Under the pieces are notes generated by a model. That model was not told the DNA's origin. It was given only the letters and a program-made list of their open reading frames with translations, and did no database searches. Source: Phaeosaccion multiseriatum (taxonomy: Eukaryota; Ochrophyta, other classes). From it: DNA of 64,000 nt. Shown piece after piece: positions 22,802-32,339 of this stretch (within the stretch, counting starts at the first letter, position 1; every line of letters starts with the position of its first letter). Location: positions 930,001 through 994,000 of the forward strand of contig OZ218951.1 in NCBI GenBank assembly GCA_965112735.1. Reading direction: 5' to 3'. The position numbers were made by a program, and so were the translations under genes.

Positions 22802-25800
22802 CTACCGCAGCAGATTGCTGAGGCCCGGCGCTCGGCCTCTCCCCCTCCGACGCAGCAAGGTAGACTTGGTGGTACTGCTAGTGCCAGTGCCAGTGGTGGA
22901 GGAGGAGCCTTTGCCACCTGTGGTATACGCACCCTTCGCCTTGCCCTTGCCCTTGCCCTTGGCCTTGCTGACCGTCATCGTAACCGGCGTCGGAGCGCAG
23001 GCTTGGGCCACCTCTGACGCTGCTGGCAGGGGACTGTTCTCCTCCCCAGGCCGCCCCCCGCCCCCCCCCGCCGCCATCACTCGCTTGCTCGCCTTCCCCT
23101 TGCCACCACCGCCACTATTGTTGTTGCTGGTACCGCTGGTCCTGCTGGTGCTGCTGGTGCTGCTGGTGGTGGTGGGTGCCTCCCCTCCAGGTCGCTGCTG
23201 CTGTACACGAGCGGACTGCGGTGCCTGGGGGCTGAGGGGAGACACGCTCAAGCCCCTCTTCTTCTTGCCCTTGCCCTTGTTGTCCTTCTCCTTCTTCTTG
23301 GCCGTCTTCACTGTTTTGTTGCCATCCTTGTCCTTCATGGGCTTCTCCATCACCTGCCTCTGCGGCTCCTCCTCCTCCTCCCCCTTCCCCCCCTCCTCCT
23401 TGTCCTCCTCACTGCCATCGCTGGAGTGGTTTGGCGACGACGTCACTGCCTCCCTGCTTGACTCGTCCCTTCTCCCCCTGCTTCTGCAGCTCCATGGCGC
23501 CCTCCTGCTGCCGCTGCTGGCGCCCATGCTGCCGTCCATATCCCTCTCGTCCTCCTCCTTCTCCTCCTCCCCCTCATGGCCTTCCCCCTCCCCTCCCCCG
23601 CTCCTCATCAAGTGAGCTTCCAGCCGCCTTCGGAGCTCCTTCTTGGTGCCCCCCCGGGGGAGTCCGTTCTTCTTACATAGCTGCCGCAGCTCCACACTGC
23701 GCATGTCGGCAGCAAGCACAGGCTGCTTACCCTTCACGAGGTCCTCAGAAACCTTACTTCCCTCCTTCGTCTCCTCCTTCTTGGTGGCAGGCTGCGGCCT
23801 CTCTGCTGCAAGCTCGTCCTCGACATCGGAGGAGGGGGAGGAGTTTGAGATGCTCTCCTCTTGTGGAGGAGCCACCCCCCCTGGGAATACGTTCACTAAG
23901 ACCACGGAGTCGCCCTTCTCCTCCTCCCCCTCTTCTTCCTCCTCCTCCTCCTCCTCCTCCTCCTCCTCGTCCTCCTCCTCTCCGAACACTCGCCCATCCT
24001 CCTCTTCTGATGGTTGCTCTGGCTGCTGCTGTACCTCCTCCCCTCCCTCGTTGTCCACCGGCTGATGCTGATAAGCAGTAGAGTCGATGGTGTCAGCCCT
24101 GGAACGGCGTCGTAGAGGCGTATCGTCCTCCTCCTGCTGTATCACCAACTGCTGCGCTTCCTCCTTCTCCTCGCCGTGCTCCCTCTTCCTCTTGTGGGGC
24201 TTCCCCTCGCAACCGGCCCCTTCCAGCCCTCCGTCTTGCTGCTGTTGCTGCTTCTCCTCCTCCTCGTCGTCGTCCTCGTCACGATCCTGCTCTTCCTCCT
24301 CCTCGCCTTCGTGCTGCTGACCCCCTCCCTCCAACTCCTGCTCCTCCTCCTCCCCCACTCGGACACCTCCCTCTCCTCCAAGCGAACCCTTCCCCTCCCC
24401 CTCCCCCACCCCCTGTTCCTTCTTCTCCCCCCCCCTCTCCTCCTCTGCCACCGCCTCGTCCTGCGCCACCTTCCTCAAGCCTCGTACTTCGCTCTCGAGT
24501 AATTCCACCCTCTCCTGTAGCTCCACCCTCTGTCGTTCGCTGCTCTCCAACATCCTCTGGCTGCTCTCGAGTCGAGCGCTCATGTCTGTGGCGGCCCCTC
24601 GGCTCTCCAGAAGCTCCTGATTGACTCTGTGGTATCGAAGGGTAGAGTTGTCAGGAGGGAAGGAGGGTAGAGGAGGAGAAGGGGGTGAAAAGGAAGTAAG
24701 GAGCAATGCCTTTGTGTCCTGTCCCATCGTTTCAGTCAGCCCCCTTCCCTTCCCTCCTCCCTCTCCCTCTCCCCCACCCTCTCCCCTTTGCCCACCTACC
24801 TGTTCAATTCCTCTTCCGAGTTCTCGAGTTGGTCCTCCACGTCGTCGATGTATGTGCGAAGCTTGCGCTCGTAGAACTTTTGGGCTGACTTCTTGGAAGG
24901 AGTGGGCTGTGTGGACACAGACACTTTCGCCTTGGACACCTGTGTTAGTGTGGCGGATGGCAGTATAAGGAGAGTGGAAAGGAGTGAGTGAGTGAGTGAG
25001 TGAGTGAGGGAGGGGGGGAGTGAGTGAGTGAGTGAGTGAGGGAGGGAGAGGGAGGGAGAGGTTGTTGCGTGCTTGCATGAGGAAATTCATCGGACTTTCC
25101 CGTGGACGCCGCAGCAGCCAGCCAACACAAAGCACGCTCACGAACAAACAAGCACACACACAGACATACGCACATACACACACGCACAGACGTAACATTA
25201 CGTACCTCCTGCTCCATCTCTGCCATGAGCTCTGCCATCTCCGCGGCCACTTCCGTACGGATCTCTGCCTCTCTGGAGAGGACAGAGGGAGGAAAGGAGG
25301 GAGCAAGGGGGGGACAGGGAGAGAGGGAGGGAGGAGAGGAGAGGAAGAGGGGCAAAGGGAAAGGGAAAGGGCGAGGAAGGGAGAGAGAGAAGAGAGGGTG
25401 AGACAGACGAACTGTGGCAAGGAGGGACGGGGTATCGACAAACAACGCAAGTCAACACAGAAAGCCAACCGAGGAGAAAAACGTGACAAGGAAGGACTCT
25501 ACTTGCCCTCCTTCCCTCTTCCCCTCGCCTAACTCACTTGTCCGCCAGATCTGTGTGCAGCTTCATGATCTGCCCACTTAGCGTGTCATTGTTGGTCTGA
25601 AGCGTGTCCACAAGCTGCCTCTGCACCGCCATCGCCCTCGCCCCCTCTTCACGCTCTGCAGCCACAGCCGCAGCCACCGCCGCAGCCACCGCCACAACCG
25701 CACAGCCACCACCACAGCCACCACCAGTCACATGGGAGGCACCTTCCTCAGCCGTCCTGACACAACCAACAGCAGGAGCAGCAGCAGCTCCAGCAGTGGG

Positions 25801-28800
25801 GGGGGCAGGGGCAGGAACAAAGCCACCGAAGACTGAAGGTCTGTTGCTGTCTTGTTCTGGCCCCTGCTGCTGGTCATGCTGGGAGAGAGAGAGAGACAGT
25901 GTGTGTGCGTGTGTGAGTATGTACCTTTTCACCTCCATCCCTCCCTTTTTTCCTCCCTCCCTCTCTCTCTCCCTTCGTCCCTCCCTCCCTCACCTTCCTC
26001 CGCTTGATGCGTCGGCCATCTAGGTCGTGTGTGGCAGCGCTACTTCCCATGCTGCTGCCACCCCCTCGCCGGGTACGGCCCCCGCCTCCTCCTCCTCCCC
26101 CTTCTGCTGCTGCTGCTGCTGCTGATCCTCTCCCCCTCGCTCTTGCCCTACCTCCTCCAGCAGCCCTGCTGGCGACGCCGACGTGAAACTTGAGGCAAAA
26201 GATGCAAAGGACAAGGCCACAGGGCAAAGGGAGAGGAGGGGTAAGCGACGAACGTGTAGACAAAGGTAAGGGTAGGGCAGCCCAGGAGTGAGTGGATACT
26301 CTGCTCTCTGTCTGCTACAGAGAAGGGAGTGAAGTGGAGTGGACTGGAGTGTGTGTTTGCGTGTGTGTGCCGTCTGTACGTATCACGATGTTCGCGTCAC
26401 TACCAAGTGCGGTACCTGCGGTGGCAGCTTGAGGCACACGTCCTGAGCGAGGCCGGCGTTGGCGAGCACGTGCTGCGTCTCGTCGTAGTCCGCACAGGAC
26501 GGGTTGGCGTTGGCAATGAGCACGGTGTTTCCCTGCAGGGGATGGCAGTGGATGGGGGGTGGGTGGGTCAGCAGACGGAATGGGTGAGTTGATTGGTTGG
26601 GTGGTTGGTTAGTTGGTTGTGTGGTTGGCAGACAAGGCACGGCAAGGCACAACAGCGCCAACTTACTCAGACTCGAAAAAAGCGATACATACAAGTACCA
26701 CCACCACAGAGCGAAAGTGAGCAGCGCAGAGAGGAAGTGCACAGTCAGAGCACGGCAGCGGAGCTATCCTGAGCAGACTACGCCGGTGTGTGAACATGTG
26801 TATGCGAGTGTGCGTGTGGGTATGTATGTATGTTGTGTGTGTATGTATGTACGCGTGTTTGCGTGTGTGAGAGTGTGTGCATGCGTGAGTCTCACTCACC
26901 ACATCCGCCCCTACGAGGTGGCTCTGAAACATGTGCGTGAGCTTGCTCTCTCGGAAGGGGATGTGTCCGGTGCCTGCGTCCATCCCGCCGCCGCTGCTGC
27001 TGCTGCTCCAGGGGGAGGAGGAGGAGGAGCCACACGTAAGCTTATGGAGGGAATGGATGCAAAGGCTGACTGGGACGAAGCAGTAGAGACGAGAGGGCAT
27101 CTTTCTCGCCTGTTAGCGGCGTGACTCCCTCAATCTCTCTCTCCCCCCGCTCTGTTCAGATCTCTTCCCTCACTCACTCCCTCAACTCACCCTGCCTGCT
27201 GCTGTCTCAGCATGGTCTGAAGACATCGCCACAAGATGGACATGGACAGGTTGATCTTGTTGGCTTCGTTCAGTCTGAGGAGGAGGGGGAGGAGGAGGGA
27301 GAGAGACAGAGGGAGAGAGAGAGAGCGAGACAGAGAGGAAGAGAGAGGAGGGGATGGCGTGGCATACGGAAGGGAGAGGAACAGACGTCAAGAGAGAGCT
27401 ATGACGGCATGTACCAGCTACCGCTCCCGCCCCTCCCTCTCTCCTCCTCCTCCCCTCTTTCTCTCCCTCACCCCTCCCCCCCTCCTCCCACCCCCCTCCC
27501 GCCCCCCTCCTCCTCCTCCTCCTCCTTCTCACCTTTCCACGTCCCCATCCAGCACCCCGCTGCGTCCCACTCGCTCGATGCCCGCCAGATCCACCAGCCA
27601 CAAATTCACCCCGGCCCTGCCCCACCACCCTTTCCCACCACCACTACCACCACCTCGACCTCGACCACCCCCACCGCCGCCAACTGTAATCATGCACACC
27701 GTATGACTACGACTCGAGCCTGCATCGTTGAGCTGCGTCTTCTCCACATGACGCCTCTGCTTGCCCTCGCGCAGGAGGGAAAGCGCTGCGTCCGTGCTGT
27801 CGATGGATTGCTTAGTGAGGCCCCGCACCGCCGTGAGTCCCTGCCGGGTGGTGACAGAGAGACCACGGCGTATCTGGGTGGGGTTGCTTGGGCTGCTTGG
27901 GGGGGGGGGGAGTGGGTGTCGGGGGTTGGAGTTGGGTGGGAAGGGGTTAGTTAGTGGCGTCAACTTGTGCTACAGCTGTGTGCGAGGTCCTCTGGACAGT
28001 ACAGCACAGTATGGCATCAAAAACGTGCATGGTTGAAGGCAGTTGAGCAGCGAGCAGCGTGAAGCCTCCTCTGTGGCACCCTTACTGGCGCCCTTCCTCC
28101 CTCCCTTCCCTCCCCTCCCGTCTACTGCCATCCCTCTCCTCTCACCTGGGCACAAGCAGGTCGAATACCTTGTCCTGGTAGATCTCCAGGAAGGAAAGCT
28201 TCACTGCAGGGGGCTGAGGTAAAGCGTTGGCACGCTGCAACACATCCTCTAAGGCACGGGGCAGCAGTCCTGCGAAGCAAGGGAGGGGGGGCAGTGAGTG
28301 GGTGAGTGGGTGAGTGAGTGAGTGTGAGTGAGTGAGGGAGTGTGAGGTGAGTGAGTGAGTGAGGGGAGGGGAGGTGAGTGAGGGAGGTGAGTCAAGGTGA
28401 GGGAAGGAGCGGAAGTAGGGTTGGCGGAAGGAAGGAATGAAGGTAGGAAGGACGTATGAGCAGTAGCGTCAGGCGGTTTACTGGCCGCACCGTGTAAGGG
28501 GCCACGCGCTAACGCTAACAAATCTGTGTGGAGCGCATGCCACGCCCGCACCCACCCATCCACCCACCTGGGTCCTCGTCTTTACCCATGACGGTGTGGG
28601 TCTTTCCAGCGTTGCTGGCGCCGTACGTGAACAGCAGGCCGCTTCGGGGCTTGCGTTCATTGCTGCTGCTGTCTTCTCCTCCCGCGGTTGTTGAAGAGGA
28701 AGGCGCCGTGGGGGAGGGGGGGAAGAGACCGGCAACGAGGGGCTGTGCGGTGGACTCGTAGAGCTGCTTCTGGCTGGACTGAGGCCCGAACACGTGGCTG

Positions 28801-30003
28801 AACTTGAAGGCCTTGGTGTAGCGCTCCCGGCCTACCGAGGCAAGGGTAGGTAGCAGCGAGCAAGAGGGAGGGAGAGGAGGAGGGGAGTAAGAGCGGTGGG
28901 GAAGGAGGGAGATCGGCGATCCATACACTACTGAAACGCTTACACGAGTCCACAAACTCGGCTGAGACCGATGCTACCGGCACGCAAGCACACACACATC
29001 ACAGCACGTAAATTACGCATACGTACGCACCTCCTCTCGCCCTCGCCAGCTGAGAAGTCTCGGGAGGTACCGTGAGGACGGTGTCCGCTCCTCCCTCTCC
29101 ACCCCCCGAGGGCACTTGCAGAGAAGTGGGGGTGCCTACTGCCACAGGCCGTACTCGCAGAAACACCTCCAGATGGCGACGATTTGCACTACCAGTACTG
29201 CTCGCGGCAGGGGCAGCGGCAGCAGCAGCAGCAGCAGGGCCAGTAGGGGCGGGGGCAGCGCCCTTGTTGACAACAGCGGCAATGTGAGTGTCGGAAGGAG
29301 GAGCGGCCCTCGCCCTACTCATGCTGCGGGTGCAAGTCTTGGTCCCTTCCTCGTTGCTAATGGCTCGATGTTCTGCGACTTTGACGGTGCCGCTTCCCGT
29401 GTCTTGGGAAGGAGGAGAGGCGGGGGATGCCACTGTCGTTGCGGAGGAGGAAGCAGACACCGGACTTTCGTCCGTTGCCTCTCTCTCTTCCTGCCCGTTT
29501 TCCTCTCCTTCCTCCTCCTCATCATCTCCTGCTGCTCTCGCGGATTGGTCCTCTGCTTCTGCTCCAGCTTTCCCCACGCTTACCGGTGCCTTCTGCTTCA
29601 GCAGCTGGAACTGTCGCTGCAGCTCATCACTCCCGCAATCTTCAGCCTCTTCTCCTCCTTCCACTTTTTCTTCTGCTGCCGCCGGTGCTGCTACTGCTGC
29701 TGCTGCTGCTGATGGTCCCGTTGATTCACCCCCCCGCGCCCCGGTATCATCGCAGCCGTCGTCGTCACTGAACAACATCATCCCCTCTCCCCCCTCACCC
29801 TCGTCGTCCTCCGTGGCGTTCTCAAACGCCCCCCTGAGCCTCTTCTTGAGCCTCGACATGGGCTCTCGGAGGATAGATACGTCCTGCATATCCGTGTCTC
29901 CCTCCGCCACCAGGCCCACCTCCACGGCCGAGTGGATGGGCGACAGCCCGTCCAGGCTGGGTCGGAAGGCCACCCCGAGCTTGCGCGTCGATCGCGTCGT
30001 CAT
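22802..30003 (-). CDS. Kinesin-6-like motor protein with coiled coil and C-terminal SAP motif
   Basis: Twelve exons on the minus strand: 30003-29031, 28831-28568, 28269-28146, 27892-27533, 27274-27191, 27002-26900, 26532-26416, 26188-25994, 25878-25538, 25272-25206, 24939-24800 and 24626-22802. All joins keep frame, giving 1,530 residues. Residues 1-270 are acidic and Ala-rich. The motor runs about 273-680: 'LEVFLRVRP', P-loop YGASNAGKTHT (about 393), 'PGLLPRALEDV', switch I NDAGSSRSHT (about 508), switch II LVDLAGIER (about 556), then 'LNEANKINLSMSILWRCL' and 'PFRESKLT'. The 'SNAGKT' P-loop, 'FKFSHVFGP' and large inserts favour kinesin-6 (MKLP/KIF20), whose members act at the spindle midzone. 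A coiled coil follows (about 880-980), then acidic low-complexity sequence, a SAP motif (about 1230-1263, 'ELRQLCKKNGL..GTKKEL..RL') and a basic tail. SAP motifs bind DNA/chromatin; that pairing is unusual. Joins of exons 3-4 and 7-8 are the least certain. Confidence 0.85.
24956..25050. repeat. GAGT tetranucleotide repeats in a kinesin intron
   Basis: Runs of GAGT (GTGA) at about 24982-25007 and 25018-25041 inside the intron 24940-25205. A similar run occurs at 28300-28385 in the intron 28270-28567. Confidence 0.8.
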
Positions 30004-30215
30004 CTCTTAGCCTCTTTGTACTCTCTCTTTTATCTTCTCTTTCTCTAAAATTGCCAACCGCCACGTTTGTCTAAAAGTAAAGGAGTCGCCTCCTTCACTC
30101 CTTTTCTCACTGCTTTGTCTTCTACTTTGGGCTCTTGGGGAGTTCCCTGTCATCGCTGTATGGCCAAAGAGAAACTGGGGAGGCCTTACTGCCCCGCATC
30201 ATCAGATCATGGACA
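30004..30215. promoter_or_regulatory. 212-bp divergent promoter between kinesin and small unknown gene
   Basis: Start codons of the kinesin gene (-) and the downstream gene (+) are 212 bp apart. The sequence has CT-rich runs near 30015-30048, AAAATTGCCAACCGCC near 30047 and CTAAAAGTAAAGGAG near 30071. Divergent sharing is inferred from spacing. Confidence 0.45.
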
Positions 30216-30993
30216 ATGGAGAGGCCGAGGACGATGGCAGTCAGGGGGATAGATACTAGGGCTGTGGACAGCAGCCTCATGGATGGAGAGCTTGGTCGCG
30301 CTCTAGCATCGTGCAACACGTCCAACGCTTGGTCTAGGGCTGAAGCGGTGGCGAAAAAGGTTGGGAAACAAGTGGGGAGAAGCGTAACACCGCGAGAGCT
30401 TGACGACTTCATGCTCCATGTCGGGGCAGAGGGCCTCCAACAGCACGGCGTGTGGCGCATGAGCTTCGGAGCCAAGTACATGCCCCTCGTCCTCGTCAAC
30501 CGCGCCTACGCCGGGGCAGTGGAGGCAGCAGCAGTAGTAACAGCAGCAGCGGCGGCAGGAGGCGAACAGCAAGAACAAGTTCATTGCACGTGCGGCGCAG
30601 CACCCAACAAGACCTCTTGTTCAGAGCGTGCGGAGAAGCGTTACTTCGGGAGCCATGACTATAACGCGGGCCGCCATGCCTCCACTCAGGTGCGTAGGTG
30701 CTTGCGCCTGAAACTCTTTCTCAGCAGTGCGACAAGTGTTCTCCCTCGTCTACATCTGCTGCTCTTTGCTCATCCTTTCCTTCCCTCCTCATCGACATTC
30801 AGTCGCATTCATCAGTGAGGCAGTGTTTCGCTCTTTGCTCAGTTTCCCCTTCCGCCCCCCCCCCCCTTCAACCATACTCGTACGTGTCGCTATACAGTCA
30901 CAGTGTCTGATGTGGCAGCCGCCGACCACAGGGCACCTCCACTCCTGGCGCCGTGGCTTCTCGGAGCCGTCCGAGTTTGGAAGCAAGAAGTGA
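30216..30993 (+). CDS. Small protein of unknown function
   Basis: Two exons, 30216-30689 and 30904-30993 (phase-0 intron, GTGCGT...CACAG), give a 187-residue protein. The frame stays open about 80 bp upstream of the chosen ATG without another ATG. The middle (about 35-110) has mixed, globular-looking composition ('NAWSRAEAVAKKVGKQVG', 'PRELDDFMLHVGAEGL', 'WRMSFGAKYMPLVLVNRAYAG'), followed by an Ala-rich stretch and a C-terminal part with three Cys and a Trp-rich end ('MWQPPTTGHLHSWRRGF'). I recognise no family and propose no function. The balanced composition and clean splice sites argue that it is real. A longer or different exon structure is possible. Confidence 0.5.
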
Positions 30994-31606
30994 AGGCACT
31001 ACTTTCTTTCCTTGTCGGTCGTCTTGTCGAGAGAAGTAAGACTGCGCTGTCGCTTCGTCTTGCCGAGCTCGACAAGTACACACCTGTGTGTGCCAACACT
31101 CCAAGAACTGTGTGGGGCCGGCCGCGAGATGTCCCATAACGACGACACAGCCACGCCACTGCAGCACTCGCTGCGCTTCTTGACGCCTTGCTGAATGGAA
31201 GTGAAGACGAGCGGCTCAGTGCGGGGCAAACGAAGCTGATCGATCAAAAGCGACGAAATCGACGCACCACAGGGGACATCACATACTGCTTAGGATGGCC
31301 AAGAGGTCCCCCGTTCTCTCCTTGCCCCTTTGCGTCTCACTATGTCGGCCCCAGGTCCTCCTACTGTGCTGGCTTTTAGGTCTAGAGCGGGAAATTGGCT
31401 GACCAGCAGAGAGTGGCAGGGTTGGGTCGCAGCCCCCAGAGGCCTCTAGAGATGGTCGGATACACCGGGCCCATCGACTGCAGCAGGCTGGGATGTGCGT
31501 GCGTGCGGTAGGCCACCTCCCCACTTTGTTCTCAGTGAGGGGCGGCTTGGCCTACTCTAGAAGTCACCGCTTACGTCCCAGGAGGAGGAGGAGGAGGGGC
31601 AAAGAA

Positions 31607-31695
31607 TCGACCCCTGACGCACTGTCGCCCACATTCTCGATAGCGCGGAATCGGGCCCCGGGGGGCCCGATAGCGGACAGTGCATCAGGGGTTGA
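31607..31695. mobile_element. Short terminal-inverted-repeat element (MITE-like), copy 2
   Basis: 89 bp with ends TCGACCCCTGACGCACTGTC and the reverse complement of TCAACCCCTGATGCACTGTC. Just inside the left end is GCCCACATTCTCGATAGCGC, identical to the segment inside the right end of the 12247-12452 element, so the two are in opposite orientation. The centre is a GC-rich palindrome (GGGCCCCGGGGGGCCC). It is a shorter member lacking the tandem core of copy 1. Confidence 0.6.
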
Positions 31696-31887
31696 AAAGA
31701 AGAAAAGAAGGGCAAAGGAAGCGAGGAAGGCGTGTTCTCGTCAGGATGCATGCATTGAGAGCCATCCCAGGCTAGGTCGAGGCGGCCTGCTTGCTATCGC
31801 TCGCTCGCTCTCACTGCTTGTCACCACTCTCCTGTGGGTTTCACTTTCGAGACCCCAGCTCTGTTTGCTATGGAATGCTCGGCCCCT

Positions 31888-32033
31888 GACAAGATTCTGA
31901 GGCGACCCAGGTTCCAGGTTCTGGGGGAAAGCCATGTAATAAGGCAATGATGAGGGCCAAGGCTGCTCTGCCAAGCCTCGCCAGCGGGCCAGGTTCCCCG
32001 CTCCTGGGTCGCCTCAGAACCTTGAACCTTGTC
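31888..32033. repeat. Imperfect inverted repeat, ~146 bp
   Basis: The ends read GACAAG...TTCTGAGGCGACCCAGG on the left and, in reverse complement, GACAAGGTTCAAGG followed by the same 17-base TTCTGAGGCGACCCAGG on the right. The centre is unique. It resembles another small non-autonomous element; no second copy is seen here. Confidence 0.45.
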
Positions 32034-32058
32034 ACCGCCCGATCGATTGTGTAAAAAA

Positions 32059-32215
32059 GTTTGGGTGGCCGCAGAAAACGCCTTCAGAAATCTATGTTCC
32101 GCCATTCGTATCCCCCATTACTTCTTGGAAATTAGGCCCACTGCCATCAGATATGTTTTGCTCATTGTGTGTGTCGTTTGGGCGGCCGCAGAAATCCGCC
32201 GTTGTATTCGTACCC
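32059..32215 (+). promoter_or_regulatory. Degenerate direct repeat upstream of the megasynthase
   Basis: GTTTGGGTGGCCGCAGAAA (32059) and GTTTGGGCGGCCGCAGAAA (32176) are each followed by a TCCGCC...GTA..CCCCC stretch. They lie about 125-280 bp upstream of the start codon. A regulatory role is speculative; they may be a fossil repeat. Confidence 0.3.
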
Positions 32216-32339
32216 CCTCCAACACACACATTTCTTCTTTAACGTTTTTTTTTCCCTTTTTTGCTCATAGTCGCTCATATAACAGGCAGGGCCAACTCTC
32301 TCTTGCTCCTAGTGGTGCTTAAGGGAACAAAAAGTGAGA

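Larger units (their letters stand above)
30994..32339. other. Upstream region of the PKS/NRPS gene
   Basis: About 1.35 kb between the small gene and the megasynthase start. It contains two inverted-repeat elements (31607-31695 and 31888-32033) and a degenerate direct repeat (GTTTGGGYGGCCGCAGAAA at about 32059 and 32176). A pyrimidine/T-rich stretch (about 32228-32265) lies just before the start codon. No further gene is seen. Confidence 0.55.
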
